Below are positions 16,314 to 25,076 of a DNA stretch of 64,000 bases, one piece after another. Positions within the stretch are counted from its first letter, which is position 1. Every line of letters starts with the position of its first letter. The notes under the pieces are model-generated. The model made no database searches. It saw nothing but the letters and a program-made list of their open reading frames with translations, and was not told where the DNA came from. The stretch spans positions 1,272,012-1,336,011 of the forward strand of contig NZ_JAUYGV010000006.1 of assembly GCF_030690345.1 (NCBI RefSeq), in the 5' to 3' direction. The DNA comes from Rheinheimera sp. (GTDB lineage: Bacteria; Pseudomonadota; Gammaproteobacteria; Enterobacterales; Alteromonadaceae). The translations under genes were made by a program, and so were the position numbers.

Positions 16314-17543
16314 TTACCACGACAGACGGGCGATTACATGCGCTTCATCAGCGAGCAGCGAAAACGACCAGCCATTGCGCTCACACAGCCGTTGCACAAT
16401 ACCCAGACCCAGGCCATAGCCATGAGACTCCGTCCTGGCCGGCGTGCGCCGGTCATCGGCATCACTGCTTCGCTGATTGGTGACTAACAGCTCGTGCTGT
16501 TTAATGCGAATGGTGATCGGTCCGTGCCCGTCGAGGCTGTGCTCGAACGCATTGCGCACCAGATTATTCACCGCGATAGCAAAAGCCTGCGGATGGCCGC
16601 AGACTTCAGCGGTTGCGACTTCGTCGATCTCAACAGCGACCAACTTGCGGTGCAGCAGGTAGCGTTGCTGTTCTATCGCTTTGTTCACCAGCGGCAGCAC
16701 GAAAAACTGCTCGTCATACCAGCCGTCGTCGGCTTCGCGGGCCAGGCACAAGAACATTTCAATTGTGGTTTTCATGTCCAGCGTGGCGCGCCGCACCCGA
16801 TCCAGCGCCTTCATATCGCTTGCTGACAGCTCGCTGTGTTCCAGCAGCTCAAGCGCGCCTGTTATCACCGTGATCGGCGTGCGCAACTCATGGCTGGCTG
16901 AATCGGTAAAGTAGCGCTCTCTGGCAATAAAGGCGCTGATCCGCTCAAGGGTTTTCTCAATGGTCTCAGCCAGCACACCCACTTCATCAGCGCCAAACCG
17001 GTCAGACCCTATGCGTTTATAGTCTTCAGCCGACAGATGTTCCAGGTCGATGGCCGCAACCACTTTGGCCAGTTGCAGGACAGGGGCGACTGCTCTGCGC
17101 ATCACCACAATGCCAAGCCCGAAACCAATAACACCGAGTGTTCCCACCACAGCGCTAATAAGCAGCAGCCACCACCAGTCCTCTGATGACGCCGCCTCAA
17201 TCCCGGCAACGTCGAACACCACAAAGGCACGGCGCTGTCCATTATCGGTAGCCAGCACTGCAACATGCAACTCTTTGGCTTCGAATTCGTACAATCCCTC
17301 ATCGGGGTTAGTTTGTGCCCATTCCCGCAGTGATTCCGGCAGGTCAGCCGCCTCATCGTATGCGCGCAGGTTCGCCGGCATAGCGGGATAGCTTTGGGCG
17401 GCACGCTGCAGCTGATGCACCAGTACCCGGTCTTCACTTAACCTGATCGCCGCGAGGAAGGCGAAGCCCCAAAGCACGCTGAGCACAGCAACACAGATAG
17501 CAAAGGCACAGGCGACACGCTTACGTAAACTGCGGCGGTACAT
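16314..17543 (-). CDS. Sensor histidine kinase, co-transcribed with regulator and TonB receptor
   Basis: 409 aa. TM1 about 10-33, a periplasmic domain about 34-123, TM2 about 124-148, HAMP about 149-200, phosphoacceptor His218 in SASHELRTPITV, and an ATPase domain with VNNLVRNAFEHS (N box) and GYGLGLGIVQRL (G box). It overlaps the response regulator stop by one base (TAATG), so translation is coupled. The cognate regulator is the gene just upstream; a TonB-dependent receptor is the first gene of the operon. The periplasmic domain has no recognised ligand fold. Confidence 0.93.
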   Translation of the reverse strand: MYRRSLRKRVACAFAICVAVLSVLWGFAFLAAIRLSEDRVLVHQLQRAAQSYPAMPANLRAYDEAADLPESLREWAQTNPDEGLYEFEAKELHVAVLATDNGQRRAFVVFDVAGIEAASSEDWWWLLLISAVVGTLGVIGFGLGIVVMRRAVAPVLQLAKVVAAIDLEHLSAEDYKRIGSDRFGADEVGVLAETIEKTLERISAFIARERYFTDSASHELRTPITVITGALELLEHSELSASDMKALDRVRRATLDMKTTIEMFLCLAREADDGWYDEQFFVLPLVNKAIEQQRYLLHRKLVAVEIDEVATAEVCGHPQAFAIAVNNLVRNAFEHSLDGHGPITIRIKQHELLVTNQRSSDADDRRTPARTESHGYGLGLGIVQRLCERNGWSFSLLADEAHVIARLSW

Positions 17544-18247
17544 TACTCAGCATCCTCTGCAATCCGGTAGCCGATGCGGTGCACCGTATGGATCAACGCT
17601 TTGGCAAACGGCCTGTCGATAGCCTGGCGCAGCTTGTAAAGGTGCGAGCGCAGGGCATCGCCATCGGGGGGCTCGTCAGCCCACAATAGTGTTTCGAGCA
17701 CATCACGAGCCACAACAGACGGCGATTGTTCCATCAAACGTTGCAGCAGTCTGATACCGGCCGGGGTGAGATCGATACGCCGTCCTGCGCGATGCACTTG
17801 CAGCGTGGACTTGTTCAACGTCAGATCAGCCACAGTTAACAGGTTGTCGGTTCTGCCGTGGCTACGTTTGTACAGCGCCTGCAACCTTGCATGCAGCTCT
17901 TGTAAGGCGAATGGCTTGATCAAATAGTCATCGGCTCCTGCGGCAAAGCCTTTCAGTTTATCGTCAAGCGTGTCTCTGGCCGTTAGCATAAGCACCGGCG
18001 TTGTTGTTCCTGCATCTGTGCGCAGCCTTTGGCAGAAGTTTAAGCCATCCATCCCGGGCAGCATCAGGTCCAGCACAATAACGTCAAACGAATTGCTCAA
18101 CGCCAGGTGCATCGCGCTGATACCGTCATAGGCAAAATCCATCACATAGCTATGCTTTGCAAGATAGGCAGCAATGTTGGCGCAAATGTCGCGGTTGTCC
18201 TCGACAATCAACACTCTAACCGGCACCGCACCAAGCGCGTGAACCAT
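17543..18247 (-). CDS. OmpR/PhoB-family response regulator
   Basis: 234 aa. Receiver domain about 10-125 with acidic pocket residues in VEDNRD and phosphoacceptor Asp60 in VIVLDLMLPGMDG, conserved Lys in YLIKPFA; winged-helix C-terminal domain about 140-230 (DLTPAGIRLLQRLMEQ, HTVHRIGYRI). AGGAG is 9 nt before the ATG. It lies 51 nt downstream of the receptor gene and overlaps the kinase gene. It likely controls this receptor or a related uptake function. Confidence 0.93.
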   Translation of the reverse strand: MVHALGAVPVRVLIVEDNRDICANIAAYLAKHSYVMDFAYDGISAMHLALSNSFDVIVLDLMLPGMDGLNFCQRLRTDAGTTTPVLMLTARDTLDDKLKGFAAGADDYLIKPFALQELHARLQALYKRSHGRTDNLLTVADLTLNKSTLQVHRAGRRIDLTPAGIRLLQRLMEQSPSVVARDVLETLLWADEPPDGDALRSHLYKLRQAIDRPFAKALIHTVHRIGYRIAEDAE

Positions 18248-18298
18248 ATGCTGCTACTCCTTACCAGTTGTTACCGGGCCCGATTTACCATGCGCGAT

Positions 18299-20710
18299 TT
18301 ACCACGCATAATCCAGTCGCAGACCAATCAGCGGCTCCGCTTCGCTATCGTCCTGTACCAGCACGCCGCGGCGGTAGTCAAACTCGGTGTCGTCGCCCGA
18401 CGACGCTGCCGTTACGTTGATCACATCGAGAAAGGCTGTGACATCTATCGGGCCAAAGGCGCGTCTGTAGTCAACGCGAACATTCAACAAGCCGGAACTG
18501 TCTTTGCGCCCGACATTGCGCTCTGTGATCTCTTTTGAGTAGCGCAGCGGTTGCCCGGGCCCCAATACGTCAGCGTGAATAATAAAGTTGTCATCCGGCC
18601 GGCCGGAAAGGTACTTGTAACGCCCGGCCACCTTCCAGCGGTCGCTGATCTCCCAGGTCAGGCCCAGGGTCGCCACATGCTTGCGGTTGAATTCAGCGGC
18701 TACGTCACCGCGGCCGTCTTTGCGATCGACCACGGCATCGTTGTAAGAATAGGTTGCGCTGGCGTACAGGCCTTCGAATATCGTACCGTTAACCACTATA
18801 TCAACGCCATAGGAGCGGCCATCGCCAATATTGGCAAAGGTGCCGTTGGCCCGATCCAGGTCTACCACCAGGTTGTCGAGGTTTTGATAGTAGGCTTCGG
18901 TTAACACCGACCAATTGCTGTGCGGGAAATATTTAAAACCGACACTGCTGTGGATGATTTTTTCCGTCTCAAGCGTGTTTGACGCGTTAGCGGCCAGCTG
19001 TAAATACCGTGGTGACTGATGAAACAACCCGGCAGTGGCAAAATATCTCACCGTTTTACCCGGCCGCCAGTTAACGCTGAACCTGGGTGAGGCGAAGCTT
19101 TCGTCGGCAAAACCGTCGCGCTCAAGCCGCAAGCCGGTGCCAAAATCCCAGGCACCGCGCTGGAAAACCTGCTCTACGTAAGCGGCATAGCTGGTTTCTT
19201 TCTGCTTTATCGCAGAGTTAATGCTGCCTGGCTCAAGCACAATATAACGCTGCTGTGGGTCGGGTCTGAAATCGTCGTCGTCGTAGACAAAGCGGATCCA
19301 ATCGCCGTCTAACACTGTGCTATAGTCCAGTTCAATTTGCGTTAGCTGAACACCGGCACTGAATACACCCCATTGATTCATTGTCTCAAAATCGCTGCGC
19401 CAGCCGATCTCCGTTTCAGCTTCAGCAATGGTAATAATGTCTTCCCGCACAGGAAAATCAGCTGCGGGTGAGCCCTCTGGTACCAGATCAGGAAAGGCTT
19501 CCCCCTCAGAGCTAATCTTGTCGCTGTTGCGGTAGTACAGCTTGTTGGTCCAGACAGCTGTTTCACCAATTAATGAGCGCAAGGTCAGGCCGTACAAGTC
19601 ACTGTCTTGTTCGGCATATTGCAGCGCGGCATCTTCAAAATTAGGCGACTCAAAAACGTGCGTCACGTCGCGGCTGTAGTCCTCGTGGGTATCTATCAGC
19701 AGCACTTCCAGCGTATGGTTCTGGTTGAATGGTATTACCGACTTGACGATGATGTCCCTTAACACCGGCTCGCCAATGTCCAGCTCTTCAATGGTTTCAA
19801 ACAACTTGCCAAAATCCAGCCGCCGCGCAGAAACCAGCATTGTTGCGTCATCGGTGATACCGGCAGGGCCGTCGTAACCCACTTCATAACCGGCCAGGTC
19901 GTAACGGAAACTGGCTGACGGGCCGGGATTACCATCGGCGACATCCAGTTTCAGTAGCGAAGCCGCGCGGCCACCATAAGCCGCACCCCAGCCACCGGGT
20001 GAGAAGTCGGCACCATTGATAACATTCGGCGCGAAAATCGAGAACCGGCCGCCACCACCGACATCTTCTTCTTCACCCAGGGTCGCATCAAAGTGCACCG
20101 CTTTATCAAACGGAAAGTCATCGACGAATAACAAGTTATCTCTCGGGCCACGGCCGCGTACACTAAAGCTGGCAAATTCACTGGCGGATGCCAGGCCGGG
20201 TAAACCGTCTAAGGAGAGCAGCGGATCGGCACCACCGCCGACAGCGCTTAGCAAGGTTTCTCTGTCGAGATAGGTGGAGGAACCTGACGCAAAGGTATTA
20301 GTTTGCTGTCCCCGAACCAGCACTTTCTCAATTTCCACTTCGCTGAGTTTGAATTCAACCTTGATATTTTTGCGCGTAATCACCCGCACACTTGGCTCAT
20401 ACACTACGGCAAACCCGCTTTTAGCCAGGTTTACCGAGTAAAGACCGGGTTCGAGCTGTTCAACGACGATACGACCTTGAGCGTCGGTTACTAAAGTTTG
20501 CGTTAAATTGCTTTGCCGTTTCGTCAGCGTGATCTGCACCTCTGCCACTGGCCGGTCAGTAAGCTGATTTTTGACGATGACAGTCAGCGCACCGGGTGCC
20601 TCTGCAGCACCGGCAAAAATGGGTAAAGCAAAAAGTGGCAAGCCAAGCAGCAGCCCCCACAATCTCAACCGTAGTCTAAACAACACTACCTTTGTTAGTT
20701 GCCTGTTCAT
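18299..20710 (-). CDS. TonB-dependent receptor with N-terminal carboxypeptidase-regulatory-like domain
   Basis: 803 aa. Signal peptide about 1-36, then a CarboxypepD_reg-like beta-sandwich (about 40-125: LTVIVKNQLTDRPVAEVQITLTKR ... GLYSVNLAKSGF), a plug (about 135-240, SFSVRGRGPRDNLLFVDDFP) and a 22-strand-type barrel ending LIGLRLDYAW. The Fe-siderophore-type TonB box is not clear. First gene of an operon with its own two-component system, unusual since such receptors are commonly tied to FecI/FecR systems. Substrate not predictable; the receptor may be for a peptide, glycan or metal complex. GGAGG precedes the ATG. Confidence 0.88.
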   Translation of the reverse strand: MNRQLTKVVLFRLRLRLWGLLLGLPLFALPIFAGAAEAPGALTVIVKNQLTDRPVAEVQITLTKRQSNLTQTLVTDAQGRIVVEQLEPGLYSVNLAKSGFAVVYEPSVRVITRKNIKVEFKLSEVEIEKVLVRGQQTNTFASGSSTYLDRETLLSAVGGGADPLLSLDGLPGLASASEFASFSVRGRGPRDNLLFVDDFPFDKAVHFDATLGEEEDVGGGGRFSIFAPNVINGADFSPGGWGAAYGGRAASLLKLDVADGNPGPSASFRYDLAGYEVGYDGPAGITDDATMLVSARRLDFGKLFETIEELDIGEPVLRDIIVKSVIPFNQNHTLEVLLIDTHEDYSRDVTHVFESPNFEDAALQYAEQDSDLYGLTLRSLIGETAVWTNKLYYRNSDKISSEGEAFPDLVPEGSPAADFPVREDIITIAEAETEIGWRSDFETMNQWGVFSAGVQLTQIELDYSTVLDGDWIRFVYDDDDFRPDPQQRYIVLEPGSINSAIKQKETSYAAYVEQVFQRGAWDFGTGLRLERDGFADESFASPRFSVNWRPGKTVRYFATAGLFHQSPRYLQLAANASNTLETEKIIHSSVGFKYFPHSNWSVLTEAYYQNLDNLVVDLDRANGTFANIGDGRSYGVDIVVNGTIFEGLYASATYSYNDAVVDRKDGRGDVAAEFNRKHVATLGLTWEISDRWKVAGRYKYLSGRPDDNFIIHADVLGPGQPLRYSKEITERNVGRKDSSGLLNVRVDYRRAFGPIDVTAFLDVINVTAASSGDDTEFDYRRGVLVQDDSEAEPLIGLRLDYAW

Positions 20711-21109
20711 ATTGTTATTCCTCCAACTATCAGCCGTATTTATTTGATGAAACGCTGCGAGATTAGCAAAGCCATTGTGACTAAAAAGTCGCTGAAATGT
20801 GGAAGTGGTTGAATTTGTTCCGTGCTAAGCATAAAACCGGCCGGAGTAAATAAGCCGGATCGAGCATAGCAACAGCGCTTGGATAACTCAAACCAGCAGC
20901 CGGACAGTTATCCGGCCGATGATTCTTAATCAGAATTGCGTGAATAAAGTACTGGCAATGACTCTGAACCCATAGCGCCTTAATTTCTGACATCAGTTGT
21001 AACAATAACCCTATAGGCAAAAACCGCTTTTCGGTGCAGCATCTTAGCGGCAGCGGCAGCTGCTGCAGTGGCAGCGTTAAATCAGCTTATAAACAAGGAC
21101 AGGTGAAAC
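20711..21109. other. Intergenic region with a GC-rich hairpin
   Basis: About 400 nt between divergent genes. GCCGGA (20899-20904) and TCCGGC (20911-20916) form a 6-bp hairpin, and GGATAACT/AGTTATCC (20881, 20906) form an overlapping alternative stem. The minus-strand frame here has no RBS and poor composition, so I do not call it. Promoters for the receptor operon and the DUF4386 gene are expected here. Confidence 0.5.
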
Positions 21110-21817
21110 ATGGGATCAGTCAGTGCCGCGGTGTCGCAGGGCTATGTGCGTTTTGCCGGCTGCTGTTATTTGTTAATTATCGGTTTAGGTTTGTATGCTG
21201 AAACACAAGTGCGTGGCAGCCTGGTTGTTGCCGGCGATGCCATAGCAACCGCAGCGCAAATTGGCGCGGCCCAGACGTTTTGGCGCAGCGGCATCGTTGC
21301 CGATCTGTGTATGCAGCTGTTGGACATCCCGATAATTGTGCTGTTTTATCTGCTGTTTAAGCCGGTTAATGCCGCGCTTAATCTAATGGCTACTGCGTTT
21401 AACCTGATGCAAACCGCGGTGCTGGTGGCCAATAAACTCTGCCTGGTGCTGCCGTTGCTGCTGTTAAGTGGCGCGGCGTATTTAAGCGCGTTTTCGCCGG
21501 AGCAGCTAAGCGCGCTGTCGTACACGGCAATACGGCTGCATAGCTATGGTTTTGCCATTGGTTTGCTATTTTTCGCGCTGGCCTGTGTTATCCGCGGCTA
21601 TCTGATTATTAAATCGCAGCTATTCCCGAAAATACTGGGCCTGATGCTGGGCCTGGCCGGTGTCTGTTATCTGGTGAATACCCTGGCACTGCTACTTGCA
21701 CCTGATTTTGCCGCTATGTTATTCCCATGGATCATGCTGCCGGTGTTAGTCGGGGAGTTATCGCTTAGCCTGTGGATGATAGTAAAAGGCGCAAACGTTA
21801 ACGGGCCGGCACAATGA
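21110..21817 (+). CDS. DUF4386-type integral membrane protein
   Basis: 235 aa with about seven hydrophobic segments. The opening QGYVRFAGCCYLLIIGLGLYAE, the motif RSGIVADLCMQLLDIPIIVLFY and the pattern RLHSYGFAIGLLFFALACVIRGYLI are typical of DUF4386 proteins, whose function is unknown. It overlaps the next gene by 4 nt (ATGA), which indicates translational coupling. Confidence 0.8.
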   Translation: MGSVSAAVSQGYVRFAGCCYLLIIGLGLYAETQVRGSLVVAGDAIATAAQIGAAQTFWRSGIVADLCMQLLDIPIIVLFYLLFKPVNAALNLMATAFNLMQTAVLVANKLCLVLPLLLLSGAAYLSAFSPEQLSALSYTAIRLHSYGFAIGLLFFALACVIRGYLIIKSQLFPKILGLMLGLAGVCYLVNTLALLLAPDFAAMLFPWIMLPVLVGELSLSLWMIVKGANVNGPAQ

Positions 21818-22362
21818 GCGCCTACCGGGTTTCACTGTGGTTGCCGCTGGTAGCCTTGCTGTTGGCAGCTATGCATCTGACGATAGAATATTTTTCAGCC
21901 GGGGTACAAAGCCATCATTTATTGAATGACGCCACGTTGCCGGCTATTTCAAACTGGTTTGAACTTATCACTTTACCGCTGCTGGGCTTAGCGCTGGCAA
22001 CCTATGCGCAGCGCCAACCGGCGCATATAGCGCGCCTGGCGACAGTACCGGTCAGCTTATTGCCGGGGCTTATCGGCGCTGCCTGCTACGGTGCGGTGTT
22101 CGCCGCCAGTTTTGCACTGGGTTATATGACACTAACCACGCTGCTGTTTTTCGGTTTACTGCCCTGTGCCGTGTTGTTTCCGCTTTACCGGCTGCACTAT
22201 ATCAGCGGCTTTGTGGTGGCGATGACATTCACTTTCGGCGGTATTCTGCCGCTGATGATAGCTGCCGCGTTAGCGCTGCTGTCCTGGCTTAGCCGTTTTG
22301 TTATTGCAACTGTGGTAGCAGGTTGGCGTAAATACCGTATCAAGCCAGCACAACCGCTATAA
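21814..22362 (+). CDS. Integral membrane protein, coupled to the DUF4386 gene
   Basis: 182 aa with about five or six membrane segments (RVSLWLPLVALLLAAMHLTI, LITLPLLGLALATYA, LLPGLIGAACYGAVFAASFALGYM, LTTLLFFGLLPCAVLFPLY, and two at the C-terminus). I do not recognise a family. The ATGA overlap with the preceding gene suggests the two products act together in the inner membrane. Confidence 0.65.
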   Translation: MSAYRVSLWLPLVALLLAAMHLTIEYFSAGVQSHHLLNDATLPAISNWFELITLPLLGLALATYAQRQPAHIARLATVPVSLLPGLIGAACYGAVFAASFALGYMTLTTLLFFGLLPCAVLFPLYRLHYISGFVVAMTFTFGGILPLMIAAALALLSWLSRFVIATVVAGWRKYRIKPAQPL

Positions 22363-22524
22363 CGCGCGATTTAAATTCTTTGTGGTGAAAGGTTGTAAAG
22401 CAGCTTAGCGGATAGTGGGGCTAAAGCAAACGGCGCTGTTTAAAGGCAAAGATTAAACCTCAGGCTACGCCAGCCTAATCACGCATTGCGATAAACTCAG
22501 CCAACTTGCAAACTCTGGTCTGTT

Positions 22525-22562
22525 AACTATAGTTGACAATATTTATGGTGATAACTATAGTT
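22525..22562 (+). promoter_or_regulatory. Promoter with twin operators, predicted leaderless start
   Basis: A near-consensus sigma70 promoter: TTGACA (22533-22538), 17-bp spacer, TATAGT (22556-22561). Two copies of the palindrome AACTATAGTT (22525-22534 and 22553-22562) overlap the -35 and -10 elements, 28 bp apart, consistent with autorepression by the antitoxin. Transcription would begin at about 22567-22569, so the toxin ATG at 22568 has no 5' leader and no SD. Confidence 0.8.
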
Positions 22563-22567
22563 CACGC

Positions 22568-22864
22568 ATGATTGAAATTCGAACAACTGATGTCTTCAGA
22601 AAATGGTTTGACGGGCTAAAAGATCGGCGGGCAAAAGCCCGGATTCAGGCCCGAATAGATAGGGTAGAAATGGGGCATTTCGGTGATGTTGCCCCGGTTG
22701 GCGACGGTGTTAGTGAGCTGCGAATCTTTTATGGCCCTGGTTACAGGGTCTATTTCGTTCAAGCCGGTGACGTTGTTGTTATTCTGCTATCAGGCGGCGA
22801 TAAAAGCACTCAGCAAGCCGATATCGTCAAGGCCAAAGAGATTGCCAAACAAGTAGAGGTGTAG
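22568..22864 (+). CDS. Type II toxin, HigB/RelE-ParE superfamily (Gp49-like)
   Basis: 98 aa: MIEIRTTDVFRKWFDGLKDR, ARIDRVEMGHFGDVAPVGDGV, SELRIFYGPGYRVYF and ILLSGGDKSTQQADI are the standard blocks of the HI1419-type addiction module killer proteins (Gp49-like, RelE superfamily), which act as ribosome-dependent or free mRNA endonucleases. The gene has no Shine-Dalgarno site and sits right at the predicted transcription start. The antitoxin gene follows 3 nt after the stop codon, in the toxin-first order typical of higBA. Confidence 0.9.
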   Translation: MIEIRTTDVFRKWFDGLKDRRAKARIQARIDRVEMGHFGDVAPVGDGVSELRIFYGPGYRVYFVQAGDVVVILLSGGDKSTQQADIVKAKEIAKQVEV

Positions 22865-22867
22865 GTT

Positions 22868-23176
22868 ATGGCTATTAAAACCACGCGCTGGGACAGCGCA
22901 GAGCATTTAAAAACTGACGAAGATATTCAGCTATATCTTGAAGCCTGTATTGAAGAAGCAGGTGATGATCCGGCGTTTATCATCCATGCTTTGGGGGTGA
23001 TCGCTAAAGCAAAAAATATGAGCCAGTTGGCGCGTGATACCGGCATCAGCCGCGAAGGTTTATATAAAGCCTTTTCGCCAGACGGCAACCCAACCTTTGC
23101 CACTGTAGCCAAGGTTGCTAAAGCGCTGGGGCTGCAAATTACTGTGCAAACTATCAATCAAGCCCAGCCTGGTTAG
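22868..23176 (+). CDS. Antitoxin, HigA-like / HI1420-type helix-turn-helix protein
   Basis: 102 aa with an N-terminal acidic part (WDSAEHLKTDEDIQLYLEAC) and a HTH (NMSQLARDTGISREGLYKAFSP) typical of the dnstrm_HI1420 addiction-module antidotes. The GAGGTG about 6 nt upstream of its ATG overlaps the toxin end. It should bind the toxin and the twin operators upstream of the pair. Confidence 0.92.
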   Translation: MAIKTTRWDSAEHLKTDEDIQLYLEACIEEAGDDPAFIIHALGVIAKAKNMSQLARDTGISREGLYKAFSPDGNPTFATVAKVAKALGLQITVQTINQAQPG

Positions 23177-23430
23177 CCCAGCTTGGGCTGACGGCTATCA
23201 ATATCAGCACGGGGCTTTGCCGATTTAAATACTTGACGGTGTTTAAGTTTAAGGTAACAGTGGTATAACTATCGGGACTGGGCTACTGGAGATGGCAAAA
23301 GCACGTGCTGCCCTGAGGTTTTGTGCAAAAAACCTGCTTCCTTGTCAAAATGCAAACTATGAAAATCAATAAGTTAGCGTTATGCTATCACTGTATATTA
23401 CGGCGCAATATCATTCAGGTCTATTAGCTG

Positions 23431-24333
23431 ATGCATGAGATTTCTATTTATTCCTCTCGGTTGAAAAAGGTGAAGATTGAACAGGATAAACTCCAAAAGT
23501 TAATTGATCACTGGCAGATCATCATGTCTACCTATGAGCTTTACCTGCAATATTCATTGGTTTGCTCTTCATTGGCAAACTTCAAAAAATTAATGTATGC
23601 AAGGGCAATTGATTTACATGAAATGCCGGTAGAACAGCAATTTGTTACAAGCTCTTCGTTTATTGAAGCTGAAAACTCTACTATGCATATGGTATCTTCT
23701 TTGCTCAAATTTACGGACTTACTGCCTTCTATCTACTCCAAATGTTTTCCTGAAAAACTTGATGTTTATGCTGAAACAACTACGGCTATAAGTTCTATTT
23801 ATAATGAGTCGAACAGAAAGTATATGTTTTTATACGAGCTTCGGAATGCTATTGTTCATAACAAAGTGCTAATTACTGTAAGCCATGGTGGATCAAAAAA
23901 ATTAATATCTCCACATTCGTGCATCCAAATAGGATATTACATAGACTTTGAAAAGTTCTGTGGTAAGCATGTCACGAAAAAACATAAACTTGCTAAGTTA
24001 TTAGAAGCCAAAAATGAACTTTGCGACGAAAAAGGGCGCGTTGATCTTGCATTGATATTCACTGAAGTAATATCGGACTTATATCGAAAGCTTGTGGTGC
24101 CAATGCTCAAAGAACTTGAGCAACAGATCAATTTTTATAGTTCTGAAACTATAAAATACTTGGTTAATTCAGAGTTTATCAAAGAATCTGAACTTTCTTT
24201 ACTTAATGTCGAATGTGAAAACCGATTGATTTATTCAACGTCTGTTCTTGGTCGTGTCCATGAGCTAAAGAAATCAATTTCATACCCAATTAACGGGTTA
24301 TGCATTTTGATTGCGCCTTCAACTATTAAATAG
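23431..24333 (+). CDS. Hypothetical protein with HEPN-like motif
   Basis: 300 aa, soluble, clearly AT-rich compared with core genes. Predicted mostly helical. Residues 136-144 read ELRNAIVHN; Arg138 and His143 fit the RX4-6H motif of HEPN-type RNases and HEPN-like proteins, but the same local pattern also occurs in unrelated helical proteins. The N-terminal 30 residues are basic. No SD is obvious at the ATG. It follows the toxin-antitoxin pair on the same strand at about 250 nt distance. Could be a defence or abortive-infection gene; function not established. Confidence 0.65.
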   Translation: MHEISIYSSRLKKVKIEQDKLQKLIDHWQIIMSTYELYLQYSLVCSSLANFKKLMYARAIDLHEMPVEQQFVTSSSFIEAENSTMHMVSSLLKFTDLLPSIYSKCFPEKLDVYAETTTAISSIYNESNRKYMFLYELRNAIVHNKVLITVSHGGSKKLISPHSCIQIGYYIDFEKFCGKHVTKKHKLAKLLEAKNELCDEKGRVDLALIFTEVISDLYRKLVVPMLKELEQQINFYSSETIKYLVNSEFIKESELSLLNVECENRLIYSTSVLGRVHELKKSISYPINGLCILIAPSTIK

Positions 24334-24559
24334 CTAGCTCAGCCGCTGGCACTTTTACCCACTGAAAATGCCCACGCTGATATATCTTCGTTGACTTCGC
24401 ATAAGAGCCCCCAGGGTCTTGCCTTTTGCCTTTGCTACGGAAGCGCGGGTGCTCATATCAAAGTCTTGGTATTATTATCTGCATAAACAACCTGATTTGA
24501 GGTAACACCACCCTGACCAGCGTTGACAACCTGACCGGCTTTACCGGAGCTTTTAAAAA
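24334..24559. other. Intergenic region after the HEPN-like gene
   Basis: 226 nt, no supported gene. It contains the sequence GAGCCCCCAGGG, which also occurs at 26342-26352, in the other large intergenic region of this part of the window, and repeated ACAACCTGA motifs (24486 and 24525). No clear terminator was seen. Confidence 0.45.
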
Positions 24560-24934
24560 ATGCATAGCGACACCGTTAAACAGCAATTAATTGCGTTGGA
24601 ACAGCTACTGGTGCAGCCCGCCACCCGGTTGTCAGCGGAACTGCTAAACCGCTATCTGGCTGATGATTTTTATGAGATTGCCGCTACCGGCCGCTGTTTT
24701 GGTAAAGTTGATGTGCTTGAGCGTCTACCAGCTGAAGCGCCGCCTGTTATTACTCAGCAAGATTTTAACTGCAGAGTCTTGGCCGATGGCCTGGCGCAGC
24801 TGACTTACCGCGCAACGATACAGCGTGCAGAAAACGAAAGCCCGAGTTACTCGATGCGAAGCTCTATCTGGCGCTTTGATGGTGAAAAATGGCAGATGGT
24901 TTTTCATCAGGGCACTGCTTGTGAGCCATTTTGA
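24560..24934 (+). CDS. DUF4440 / SnoaL-like (NTF2 fold) protein
   Basis: 124 aa. The segment LNRYLADDFYEIAATGRCFGKVDVLERLPAE and the close SYSMRSSIWRFDGEKWQMVFHQGT are characteristic of DUF4440-type NTF2-fold proteins. The family has mixed roles (isomerases, small-molecule binders); no catalytic residues can be assigned here. Cytoplasmic; alone on its transcript as far as can be seen. Confidence 0.85.
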   Translation: MHSDTVKQQLIALEQLLVQPATRLSAELLNRYLADDFYEIAATGRCFGKVDVLERLPAEAPPVITQQDFNCRVLADGLAQLTYRATIQRAENESPSYSMRSSIWRFDGEKWQMVFHQGTACEPF

Positions 24935-25076
24935 AATCGCTCTGAAAAAGTTAAAAGGGGCAGAGCAACATTAAGTAAGTTAAAGGCCTTTTAAACTAAA
25001 GTTTGTTTGCAGGAATGTTGTATTTTTGAGTGCAAATATTTAAAGTCGGAGGGTTGTAATACAAGGAGTAGCTGTT

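Noticed and set aside
20781..21020. 79-aa minus-strand frame in the gap upstream of the TonB receptor operon
   Set aside because: No RBS and an unlikely composition; the region fits promoters and a hairpin better.
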